The position numbers and the translations under genes were made by a program. This document shows positions 35,601 through 43,315 of a DNA stretch of 64,000 nucleotides, in pieces; within the stretch, counting starts at the first letter, position 1, and each line of letters begins with the position of its first letter. This DNA comes from Pelagibacteraceae bacterium AG-337-G04 (GTDB lineage Bacteria; Pseudomonadota; Alphaproteobacteria; Pelagibacterales; Pelagibacteraceae). The notes under the pieces were generated by a model that saw only the letters and a list, made by a program, of their open reading frames with translations, was not told the DNA's origin and made no database searches. Location: contig QBZW01000007.1 in assembly GCA_003282205.1 (NCBI GenBank), forward strand, positions 33,683 to 97,682, written 5' to 3'.

Positions 35601-36530
35601 ATGAATAAAAAAAACGTATTAACTGTTAAAAACTTGAATAAAGTTTATTCAAAAAACGGTTCTAAACAAATACATGCACTTAATAATTTAAACTTAGAAG
35701 TGAAAGAAGGTGAAATTTTTGGTCTATTAGGGCCAAATGGCGCCGGAAAAAGTACATTTATAAACATATTAGGTGGATCAGTTATAAAAACTGGCGGTGA
35801 GGTAAATGTTTGGGGGTTTAACTTAGATAAAAACCCTAGACAAGTTAGGGCCTCTATTGGAATTGTTCCACAAGAAGTAAACTTTGATCCATTTTTTAGT
35901 CCCAGAAAACTTTTAGAGCTTCAAGCAGGGCTGTATGGAATTAGAGAAAAAGATAGAATTACAGATACCATATTAAAGTTGGTATCATTAGAGGAACAAG
36001 CTGACAGTTATGCTAGAGCCTTATCTGGTGGTATGAAGAGAAGATTACTTGTAGCAAAAGCGATGGTGCATCAACCTCCAATTATAATTTTAGACGAGCC
36101 TACCGCAGGAGTTGATGTGGAACTGAGAAATACATTATGGGAAAATGTGAAATCTTTGAATAAACAAGGGGTAACAACAATACTAACAACTCATTATCTT
36201 GAGGAAGCAGAAAAAATGTGTGATAGGATTGGAATCCTAAGTGGAGGAAAATTAGTTGCTTTAGATACGACTAAAAATCTCTTAGAAAGGATTCAAACAA
36301 AAATTGTGTATATCACCACAGATAAAAAAACTAGTATGCAAGATAACACTTTTAATTCGTTAAAAGTTATATCAAATGACGAAAAAAAGTTAGTTTTATC
36401 ATATGAGAAGAGTAAACTAAGCATAGATTCAATAATTTCAGAAATAAAAAAACAAGATATAAAAATACAAGATATTTCAACTGATGATGGAGATCTTGAA
36501 GATGTATTTTTAAGGCTTACAAAAAATTAA
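35601..36530 (+). CDS. ABC transporter ATP-binding protein without an adjacent permease
   Basis: A 309-residue ATPase of the DrrA/NatA/YadG type. Walker A is GPNGAGKST (about 43-51), the signature LSGGMKRRLLVAKAM, Walker B PIIILDEPTAGVDVELR and the H-loop LTTHYLEEAEKMCD. The extra C-terminal 80 residues are normal for the export subfamily. Both neighbours are on the other strand, so the gene stands alone. Its ABC-2 permease is expected elsewhere in the genome. The substrate is unknown. It ends one base before the convergent regA-like gene. Confidence 0.9.
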   Translation: MNKKNVLTVKNLNKVYSKNGSKQIHALNNLNLEVKEGEIFGLLGPNGAGKSTFINILGGSVIKTGGEVNVWGFNLDKNPRQVRASIGIVPQEVNFDPFFSPRKLLELQAGLYGIREKDRITDTILKLVSLEEQADSYARALSGGMKRRLLVAKAMVHQPPIIILDEPTAGVDVELRNTLWENVKSLNKQGVTTILTTHYLEEAEKMCDRIGILSGGKLVALDTTKNLLERIQTKIVYITTDKKTSMQDNTFNSLKVISNDEKKLVLSYEKSKLSIDSIISEIKKQDIKIQDISTDDGDLEDVFLRLTKN

Positions 36531-36531
36531 A

Positions 36532-37095
36532 TTATCTAGGAGATCTTTTAGACAGTATTCTTTGAAGAGTTCTTCTATGCATTTTTAGTCTTCTTGCAGT
36601 TTCAGAGACATTTCTGTTACATAACTCAAAAACTCTGTGTATGTGCTCCCATTTTACTCTATCCGCTGACATTGGGTTTTCAGGTGGAGCTGGTTTTTGA
36701 TTTGGATCAGCTAAAAGTGCTTTTTCAACATCATCTGCATCAGCAGGCTTCGCAATATAATCAATTGCTCCCTCTTTAATTGCAGCGACTGCTGTTGGGA
36801 TATTACCATATCCCGTTAACATAATAATTCTACTTTTAAGGTTTCCTTTTTGAATTTCTTTAACTACCTCTAGTCCATTACCATCATTTAATCTAAGATC
36901 CACAACAGCAAATGCTGGACTTTGTGATTTTACCGTCTCAATACCAATTTTTACACTCTCAGCTTGTGTAACTGTAAAACCTTTTTTTTCCATAGCTCTA
37001 GCCAATCTTTGTCTAAATGGGTTGTCATCGTCTACGATCAAAAGCGATTTATCTTCAAAATCACTCAATTTTTGAAGTGTTGGTTGGTTAATCAT
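36532..37095 (-). CDS. regA: RegA/PrrA/ActR-type response regulator
   Basis: A 187-residue regulator with a receiver domain (about 12-130): acidic DDDNPFRQRLARAMEKKGF, phosphoacceptor Asp in AVVDLRLNDGNGLEVV and Lys in DYIAKPADADDVE. A proline linker (PAPPENP) and a Fis-type HTH at the end (NVSETARRLKMHRRTLQRIL) follow. This is the RegA layout, which in alphaproteobacteria answers to redox state through RegB. The linker and HTH are the family's most conserved parts. No RegB gene is in the window, so the partner must be distant. It is divergent from the polyamine operon. Confidence 0.92.
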   Translation of the reverse strand: MINQPTLQKLSDFEDKSLLIVDDDNPFRQRLARAMEKKGFTVTQAESVKIGIETVKSQSPAFAVVDLRLNDGNGLEVVKEIQKGNLKSRIIMLTGYGNIPTAVAAIKEGAIDYIAKPADADDVEKALLADPNQKPAPPENPMSADRVKWEHIHRVFELCNRNVSETARRLKMHRRTLQRILSKRSPR

Positions 37096-37164
37096 AGCTC
37101 TTATATGGAAGTAAATTTTAATATTTCAATAGCATTATTTACTTTACATTATTAATTATTTCCC

Positions 37165-37214
37165 ATAAATGCTGCATTTATGAAACTTGCATATGTGATA
37201 TGCAGGTTTTTTTT
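37165..37214 (+). promoter_or_regulatory. Leader attenuator of the decarboxylase gene (hairpin + intrinsic terminator)
   Basis: Two hairpins lie in the leader. The first is ATAAATG/CATTTAT (37165-37171 with 37175-37181). The second is AAACTTGCATAT against ATATGCAGGTTT (37183-37194 with 37198-37209, including a T-G pair), which runs into eight T (37207-37214). That is an intrinsic terminator 25 bases before the start codon at 37240. The 3' arm sequence GATATGCA is repeated at 37237-37244 over the start codon, so the 5' arm could pair with either copy. No upstream plus-strand gene needs this terminator, which favours attenuation. Confidence 0.6.
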
Positions 37215-37239
37215 GTAAATTTTTTTTAGAGGTGCAGAT

Positions 37240-38418
37240 ATGCAAAAATTTAAGTCAGTTGAAGAATTAGTCAATCAACTGAGACCGACAGGACCTGTTT
37301 ATTGTATCAGAAAAGAGTCAATTAAATTGGCATCTAAACACTTTCAGAAAAATTTCCCTGGAAGAATACTTTATGCTTTAAAAACCAACCCTCATCCAGT
37401 AGTACTTAAAACTATTGTTGAAAGCGGGATTAATCATTTTGATGTAGCATCTATAAAAGAAATAGAGGATATAAGGAAAATAAGTCCAAATGCAAATTGT
37501 TCTTATATGCATACAGTTAAAAGTAGAGAAAGCATTAAACAGGCATATTTTAAATATAATGTTAAAGCCTTTTCTTTGGATACTAAAGATGAATTAATAA
37601 AAATTTTAGAAAGTACAAATTATGCTAAAGACTTAGAGTTATTTGTTAGAGTTTCTGTATCTAATGAACATGCAGAAATTGATTTATCAAAAAAATTTGG
37701 AGCAATTAATAATGAAGTGGCTGGACTTCTCAGGTTAACAAAACAATATTCAAAAAAAATTGGACTTAGTTTTCATGTTGGATCACAATGTATGCACCCA
37801 ATATCTTATTCAAAAGGAATATTTGAAATCAATAATATAATTAATAAAACTAAAATTATACCTGATGTAATTAATGTTGGAGGAGGCTTTCCTACTATTT
37901 ACCCTGATCTTATTCCTCAATCTTTAGATGCTTATTTTAATGAAATTAAAAAAGGTTTAAGTAATTTAAAATTGGATAGGCTTCCAGAAATTATTTGCGA
38001 ACCTGGAAGAGCAATTGTTGCAGAAAGTGGATCAACAATTGTAAGAGTTGATTTAAGAAAAAAACAGAAACTTTATATAAATGATGGAACGTATGGAACT
38101 TTGTTTGATGCTGGAGTTCCTAACATAGTTTATCCATCAAAAATGATAACTGATGGAAGAGTAATCTCCAGGAAATTAACATCTTTTGATTTCTATGGCC
38201 CAACTTGTGATAGCATGGATTATATGAAAGGTCCTTTTGTTTTACCAAATAATATAAAAGAAAATGATTATATAGAGTTAGGACAGCTTGGAGCTTATGG
38301 ATTAACTTTTAGAACTAATTTTAACGGATTTTATTCTGATGACATTTATGAAGTTGAAGATAATCCAATCATGACGATGTATGACAAAGAAGCAAATAAA
38401 GATTTTCTTGTTGCTTAA
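37240..38418 (+). CDS. Fold-type III PLP decarboxylase (ornithine/arginine-type), polyamine operon
   Basis: A 392-residue PLP enzyme of the ornithine/diaminopimelate decarboxylase family. The cofactor lysine is in ILYALKTNPHP (about 43-53). SFHVGSQC (about 178-185), ICEPGRAIVAESG (about 248-260) and the substrate-contacting GPTCDSMD (about 324-331) follow the ODC pattern. It begins an operon with a deoxyhypusine-synthase-like gene, aguB and aguA. The last two process agmatine, so the enzyme could act on arginine rather than ornithine despite its ODC-like length; this is inference. An AGAGG ribosome site lies seven bases upstream of the start. Confidence 0.9.
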   Translation: MQKFKSVEELVNQLRPTGPVYCIRKESIKLASKHFQKNFPGRILYALKTNPHPVVLKTIVESGINHFDVASIKEIEDIRKISPNANCSYMHTVKSRESIKQAYFKYNVKAFSLDTKDELIKILESTNYAKDLELFVRVSVSNEHAEIDLSKKFGAINNEVAGLLRLTKQYSKKIGLSFHVGSQCMHPISYSKGIFEINNIINKTKIIPDVINVGGGFPTIYPDLIPQSLDAYFNEIKKGLSNLKLDRLPEIICEPGRAIVAESGSTIVRVDLRKKQKLYINDGTYGTLFDAGVPNIVYPSKMITDGRVISRKLTSFDFYGPTCDSMDYMKGPFVLPNNIKENDYIELGQLGAYGLTFRTNFNGFYSDDIYEVEDNPIMTMYDKEANKDFLVA

Positions 38419-39458
38419 TGTCAGATAATAAAAACCAATCAAGTAATAGAAAAAGCGATTTACTTAGTAAAGAAGTAGAACATATTGATATAACTTCTTT
38501 TGACGCTAGAAAAATTGTCTCTTCAATGGAAAAAATGTCTTTCGTTTCAAGAGATACTGCAAATGCAGCAAATATTTATAATGAAATGATAAAAGATAAA
38601 GATTGCACAATCTTTTTAACACTCGCAGGATCAACTTCTGCTGCTGGATGTATGCATATTTATAGAGATTTAGTTAAGTATAACATGGTAGATGCAATAG
38701 TAGCTACTGGAGCTTCAATTATTGATATGGATTTCTTTGAGGCACTTGGTTTTAAACATTATCAGGGATCACAATATCAAGACGATACAGAGCTAAGAAA
38801 TAACTACGTTGATAGAATATATGACACTTATATTGATGAAGAAGAGCTTCAGATGTGTGATAAAACTATCGGGGAAATTGCAGATCAATTAGAGCCTAAA
38901 AGTTATACATCAAGAGAATTTATAAAAGAAATTGGCAAATATCTTAAAACTAACGCAAAGAAGAAAGATTCATTAATAGAGGTTGCCTATGACAACAACG
39001 TTCCAATTTTCTGTCCAGCATTTACTGACTCAAGCGCAGGTTTTGGGCTTGTAATGCATCAAGAAAGAAATCCAAAAAATCATATTACAATCGATTCAAT
39101 ACGAGAGTTTAGAGAACTAACTGAAATTAAAATTAAATCTAAAGGATCAGGTCTTTTTATGATTGGAGGGGGAGTACCTAAAAATTTTATTCAAGACACC
39201 GTCATATGTGCTGAACTTTTAGGTAAAGATGTAGAGATGCATAAATATGCTATTCAAATAACTGTTGCTGATTCTAGAGATGGAGCATGTAGTAGCTCAA
39301 CATTAAAAGAAGCAAGCTCGTGGGGCAAAGTAGATATTACCAAAGAGCAAATGGTTTTTGCAGAAGCAACAAGTGTATTACCCTTAATAGCAAGTGACGC
39401 CTATCATAAAGGTGAATGGAAAAATAGAGAGAGAAAAAATTTTTCCAAGATATTTTGA
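38418..39458 (+). CDS. Deoxyhypusine synthase-like protein (probable polyamine synthase)
   Basis: A 346-residue member of the deoxyhypusine synthase family. The NAD-binding region includes LAGSTSAAGCMHIYRDL (about 74-90) and VATGASIIDMDFFEALG (about 97-113). The lysine that forms the enzyme-substrate intermediate is kept in EASSWGKVDI (about 299-308), preceded by ADSRDGACSSSTLK. Bacteria lack eIF5A; bacterial members are linked to homospermidine-type synthesis from putrescine or spermidine. The start overlaps the decarboxylase stop by one base, and aguB follows, which supports a polyamine role. The exact product is not certain. Confidence 0.87.
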   Translation: MSDNKNQSSNRKSDLLSKEVEHIDITSFDARKIVSSMEKMSFVSRDTANAANIYNEMIKDKDCTIFLTLAGSTSAAGCMHIYRDLVKYNMVDAIVATGASIIDMDFFEALGFKHYQGSQYQDDTELRNNYVDRIYDTYIDEEELQMCDKTIGEIADQLEPKSYTSREFIKEIGKYLKTNAKKKDSLIEVAYDNNVPIFCPAFTDSSAGFGLVMHQERNPKNHITIDSIREFRELTEIKIKSKGSGLFMIGGGVPKNFIQDTVICAELLGKDVEMHKYAIQITVADSRDGACSSSTLKEASSWGKVDITKEQMVFAEATSVLPLIASDAYHKGEWKNRERKNFSKIF

Positions 39459-39461
39459 TTG

Positions 39462-40343
39462 ATGGTCAAAAAAATCAAAATCGGTTTAATACAAAGTAAA
39501 TCTTTAGGTACTATTCAATCTAATATTGATTTAGCTATAAAAAATATTAAAAAAGCTGCAAAAAAAAAAGCAAAGATAATTTGTCTTCCTGAGCTGTTTT
39601 TGACTAATTATTTTTGCCAAACAGAAAGCCATTCAAACTTTAAATTAGCAGAAAAAATTCCAGGAACAACCTCTAGAATATTTTGCGATCTAGCAAAAGA
39701 GCTTGGTGTTGTATTAAATATTACAATGTTTGAAAAAAAGACATCTGGGTTTTATCATAACACTAGTATCATTATTAATGAAAATGGAAATATTTTGTCT
39801 AAATATCGTAAGATGCACATACCTGATGACCCAGGATATTATGAAAAATTTTATTTCAGTCCTGGAGACCTTGGATTTAAAAGTGTTAAGACAAAATTTG
39901 GAAAGATAGGTCCTCTTATATGTTGGGATCAATGGTTCCCCGAAGCCGCTAGACTAACAGCTTTAAAAGGAGCTCAAATTATTTTTTATCCTACTGCTAT
40001 TGGATGGCACCCAAAAGAAAAAAGAAAGTTTGGAAAATCTCAATTAGAATCTTGGATTACAATGCAAAAATCTCATGCTATTGCTAATGGAACTTATGTG
40101 GCTGCTATAAATAGAGTTGGTGTAGAAAAAAAAGGGAAAAAGAAAATTGAATTTTGGGGTAATTCAATGGTTATAGACCCTAGTGGTAAAATAATTGCAA
40201 AAGCAGGAAATAAGAAAGAAGATATTTTGGTTTGTGAAGTTGATTATAAAAAAATAGACACTGCTAGACAACACTGGCCTTTTTTAAGAGATAGAAGAAC
40301 TGAATTTTATAAAGATATTCTCAAAAATCCTGAAGATGAGTAA
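39462..40343 (+). CDS. aguB: N-carbamoylputrescine amidase
   Basis: A 293-residue carbon-nitrogen hydrolase (nitrilase superfamily) converting N-carbamoylputrescine to putrescine, CO2 and ammonia. The catalytic triad is visible: Glu in CLPELFLTNYFCQ, Lys in KYRKMHIPDDPGYYEKFYF and Cys in LICWDQWFPEAARL (about 153-166). WHPKEK and QHWPFLRDRR are characteristic of the AguB subfamily. ATG at 39462 is preferred over the in-frame TTG at 39459. It overlaps aguA by eight bases, making the pair translationally coupled and the agmatine route complete from agmatine to putrescine. Confidence 0.94.
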   Translation: MVKKIKIGLIQSKSLGTIQSNIDLAIKNIKKAAKKKAKIICLPELFLTNYFCQTESHSNFKLAEKIPGTTSRIFCDLAKELGVVLNITMFEKKTSGFYHNTSIIINENGNILSKYRKMHIPDDPGYYEKFYFSPGDLGFKSVKTKFGKIGPLICWDQWFPEAARLTALKGAQIIFYPTAIGWHPKEKRKFGKSQLESWITMQKSHAIANGTYVAAINRVGVEKKGKKKIEFWGNSMVIDPSGKIIAKAGNKKEDILVCEVDYKKIDTARQHWPFLRDRRTEFYKDILKNPEDE

Positions 40344-41400
40344 AAAAATAGATGAATTCAGAATGCCAGCAGAATGGGAGCCTCAAAAATCAGTTTGGGT
40401 TGCGTGGCCACATAATAAAAATGATTGGCCTGGATTATTTGAAAAAATTCCAAATATAGTTGGAAAAATAATAAAATATTTAACAAAAGATCAAAGAATA
40501 GATTTATTGGTCAATAATAACAAAAGTATTGACACCACAAGAATATATTTAAAAAAAATAGGTTGTAATCTTTCTAAAATTAAATTTCATAAACTTAAGA
40601 CAGACAGACTTTGGCTAAGAGATTCTGGACCAATATTTTTAGTCAACAAGAAAAATCGAAAAAAGACCATGCTTGATTTTAAATTTAATGCCTGGTCAAA
40701 ATATAAAAATTTCGGAAATGATAATAAAATCAATAAATATATTAGTAAGTACTTAAAAATTGAAAGTATTCTGCCTAAAAAAGTAAATTCAAAAAAATTT
40801 GTAAGAGTAGTGATGGAAGGAGGTGCATTTGACAACAATGGATCAGGCTCCATCTTGCTTACAAAGGAGTGCTTATTAAGTAGAAAACAAGAGAGAAATA
40901 AGGGATTCAAAAAAATTGATTATGAAAATCTATTTTCAAAATATTTAAATGCAAAAAATTTTATTTGGCTTAATAAAGGAATTGTTGGAGATGACACACA
41001 CGGTCATATTGATGATATTGCAAGATTTGTTTCAAAAAGTACGATTATGATAGCTGTAGAAAATAATAGATCAGATAAAAATTATAAAGCTCTTAAAGAA
41101 AATTTAAAAATATTAAGTAAAAGTTACGATGAAAATGGGAAAAAATTTACAATTATAAAGATTCCTATGCCAAGCCCAGTTGTCATAGACAAAATTCGTG
41201 TCCCAGCAAGTTATTTAAATTTTTTCATAGGTAATAAAAAAGTCTTGGTTCCAGTATTTAATGTGAAAGAAGACAAAAAGGTTATAAAAATTTTTAGAAA
41301 ATTTTTTACAAATAGGGAAGTTATTGCTCTTGATTGTAGTGATTTAGTTTGGGGTTTTGGAGCTATTCATTGCATGACGCAACAAGAGCCAAAAATTTGA
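40336..41400 (+). CDS. aguA: Agmatine deiminase
   Basis: A 354-residue guanidino-group-modifying enzyme hydrolysing agmatine to N-carbamoylputrescine and ammonia. The N-terminus RMPAEWEPQKSVWVAWPHN (about 8-26) is the family opening. WLRDSGPIFLVN, VMEGGAFDNNGSGSILLTKE and DDTHGHIDDIARFV hold the Asp, Glu and His of the site, and the nucleophilic cysteine is in FGAIHCMTQQEP at the extreme C-terminus. Its end lies one base from the stop of the convergent transporter gene. It is the last gene of the polyamine unit. Confidence 0.95.
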   Translation: MSKKIDEFRMPAEWEPQKSVWVAWPHNKNDWPGLFEKIPNIVGKIIKYLTKDQRIDLLVNNNKSIDTTRIYLKKIGCNLSKIKFHKLKTDRLWLRDSGPIFLVNKKNRKKTMLDFKFNAWSKYKNFGNDNKINKYISKYLKIESILPKKVNSKKFVRVVMEGGAFDNNGSGSILLTKECLLSRKQERNKGFKKIDYENLFSKYLNAKNFIWLNKGIVGDDTHGHIDDIARFVSKSTIMIAVENNRSDKNYKALKENLKILSKSYDENGKKFTIIKIPMPSPVVIDKIRVPASYLNFFIGNKKVLVPVFNVKEDKKVIKIFRKFFTNREVIALDCSDLVWGFGAIHCMTQQEPKI

Positions 41401-41401
41401 A

Positions 41402-41950
41402 TTAAGCAGCTTTTAAAGTACCTAATAATAATCTAAAAGGTATCAACATTACTAAAGCTACAAAAATCTTTACTGCTAAATCTCCTAAAGACAGTGTCAC
41501 CCAAGGTATTCCTGTTCCATAAAATGAAATCGAAAAGAATAAAAATGTATCAACGGTAGAACCAATTAATGAAGAGGCAAGTGGTGCAATAAACCATTTT
41601 TTTTGTCTTAATTGATCAAATATTTGTACATCTAGTAGTTGAGCAATAATAAATGCTGTTCCTGAACCAATTGCTATTCTTACTGAGATTAAATCCGCAA
41701 AATTTGTTGAGAAAATTAGTGTAAACAAAATACCTATTGTAAATCCTATATATACAATTTTTCTAGCAACTAATTTTCCAAAAGATCTATTTGCTAGATC
41801 AGTTATTAAAAAAGCTACTGGATAACTGAATGCTCCATATGTAAGAATTTCTTGAAGACCATAATATTGAATTGGGAATTGTACTAAATAATTGGATGCT
41901 AAAACAACCAACCCCATTAAAAATGAGAGTGTTAAAAATACTTTATTCAT
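41402..41950 (-). CDS. VUT/YhhQ family queuosine precursor transporter
   Basis: A 182-residue membrane protein with about six helices. The segment FSYPVAFLITDLANRSFGKLVARKIVYIGF, spanning about 41-70, is the hallmark of the VUT family, with the T-D-x-x-N-x-x-x-G-K motif. The late helix carries ASSLIGSTVDTFLFFSISF. Family members import queuosine precursors (preQ0/preQ1 or queuine) for tRNA modification. The start codon overlaps the end of rpmB by one base, so both share the rpmB promoter. Confidence 0.87.
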   Translation of the reverse strand: MNKVFLTLSFLMGLVVLASNYLVQFPIQYYGLQEILTYGAFSYPVAFLITDLANRSFGKLVARKIVYIGFTIGILFTLIFSTNFADLISVRIAIGSGTAFIIAQLLDVQIFDQLRQKKWFIAPLASSLIGSTVDTFLFFSISFYGTGIPWVTLSLGDLAVKIFVALVMLIPFRLLLGTLKAA

Positions 41951-42231
41951 TATGCTGATTTACTTAGTAAGGATTTTTTTAATTTTTTCAGTCTTAATGA
42001 TAAATCTCTAGATTTAGCTGAAATAAGAAATTGGTCAAAACTACCTTTTTTATCTACTGATCTAACACCAGCATTTGAGACGGTTAGTCTTAAACTTCTA
42101 TTAAGTAGCTCACTTTTAAACTTAACTTTTTTTAAATTTGGAAGAAATCTTCTTTTAGTCTTATTGTTAGCGTGACTTACATTATGACCCTTGAGAGGGA
42201 TTTTTCCAGTGAGTTCGCATTTTTTAGACAT
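41950..42231 (-). CDS. rpmB: 50S ribosomal protein L28
   Basis: A 93-residue L28. Diagnostic segments are [29 protein letters not shown], running over about 4-32, then [16 protein letters not shown]. The length is that of the alphaproteobacterial form with its C-terminal extension ([12 protein letters not shown]). A well-formed promoter lies just upstream, placing the transcription start only a few bases before the ATG with no ribosome binding site, so the mRNA may be close to leaderless. The transporter gene follows in an overlapping frame. Confidence 0.95.
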   Translation of the reverse strand: MSKKCELTGKIPLKGHNVSHANNKTKRRFLPNLKKVKFKSELLNRSLRLTVSNAGVRSVDKKGSFDQFLISAKSRDLSLRLKKLKKSLLSKSA

Positions 42232-42243
42232 AAATTATGAGCC

Positions 42244-42272
42244 TGTATAGGATCTGAATCTTATCGCGTCAA
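42244..42272 (-). promoter_or_regulatory. Sigma-70 promoter of rpmB
   Basis: On the minus strand TTGACG (42267-42272) is separated by exactly 17 bases from TATACA (42244-42249). The expected transcription start falls near 42237, six bases or so from the ATG at 42231. Confidence 0.7.
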
Positions 42273-42274
42273 GA

Positions 42275-43315
42275 TTAATTTTTAGTTCCAATAGCTTCTG
42301 AAACATTTTTAAACCCCTTATTTTTTAATAAATCAATTAATTCTTCACTTATTTTTGAAGCTATACGAGGACCTCTATAAACCATTCCAGTATATAATTG
42401 AACGAGTGTTGCACCAGAGGTAATTTTTTCAAAAGCATCCTGCCCATTACTCACACCACCCACTCCTATTATTTTTGTTTTATTTTTTAGAATTTTATAA
42501 AATTTGGAAATTGCCTCGTTTGAAATCTTTTCAATTGGTTTGCCTGATAGACCACCTTTTTCTAATTTATTTATATTTTTTAAATTTTCTCTATTCTTAT
42601 CTGTGGTATTGGAAACAATAATAATTCCTATTTCTTGTTCTATAATGATCTTGGATACTTCATTAATTTGATCGTCATTTAGATCAGGTGAAACTTTTAT
42701 TGCCAATGGAATGTTTGAGTTCAATTCTTTTTTTTCATTTTTTAGCTTATCAATTAATGAATTTAATTCATCTTGGTTATGAAAGTCTCTTAAATTTTCT
42801 GTATTTGGTGAGGAGATGTTTATAGTTATATAATCAGCTAAATTATAAAATTTACGAAAACAAATTAAATAATCCTCAACTCTGTCTTTGGAGTCTTTAT
42901 TTGGTCCTATATTTATTCCTAAAAAACCCTTTTTATTATTTTCCTTTATTGTCTGACTAATTCGTTCTGAACCAGAATTGTTAAAACCTAATCTATTTAT
43001 AAGAGCTTCATCTTCTTCAAGTCTAAAAACTCTTGGTTTAGGGTTACCAAATTGAGGCTTTGGAGTAATTGTCCCTACTTCTACAAAACCAAATCCAAGA
43101 TTAAACAGTGGATTGTATACTTCAGCATTTTTATCAAAACCAGCAGCAACACCAATTGGTGAAGATAATTTTTTTTCACAAAAAGTTGTTTCTAAAATAT
43201 GGTTTTCTTTAGGTTTTGAGTAAGAAATATTATTTAACTTTAGTGCTTTAATTGCTAAAGAATGAGCTACTTCAGGGCTAAATTTAAAAATTAGTGGTCT
43301 TAAAATATTAAACAT
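42275..43315 (-). CDS. pyrD: Dihydroorotate dehydrogenase (quinone)
   Basis: A 346-residue class 2 PyrD, oxidising dihydroorotate to orotate at the membrane with ubiquinone in pyrimidine synthesis. The amphipathic N-terminal helices (FNILRPLIFKFSPEVAHSLAIKAL) are the quinone-side domain. Then come PIGVAAGFDKNAEVYNPLFN (about 52-71) for FMN, ITINISSPNTENLRDF with the catalytic serine (about 168-183) and IIGVGGVSNGQDAFEKI (about 288-304) for phosphate binding. The start overlaps the end of lysS by eight bases. Confidence 0.96.
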   Translation of the reverse strand: MFNILRPLIFKFSPEVAHSLAIKALKLNNISYSKPKENHILETTFCEKKLSSPIGVAAGFDKNAEVYNPLFNLGFGFVEVGTITPKPQFGNPKPRVFRLEEDEALINRLGFNNSGSERISQTIKENNKKGFLGINIGPNKDSKDRVEDYLICFRKFYNLADYITINISSPNTENLRDFHNQDELNSLIDKLKNEKKELNSNIPLAIKVSPDLNDDQINEVSKIIIEQEIGIIIVSNTTDKNRENLKNINKLEKGGLSGKPIEKISNEAISKFYKILKNKTKIIGVGGVSNGQDAFEKITSGATLVQLYTGMVYRGPRIASKISEELIDLLKNKGFKNVSEAIGTKN

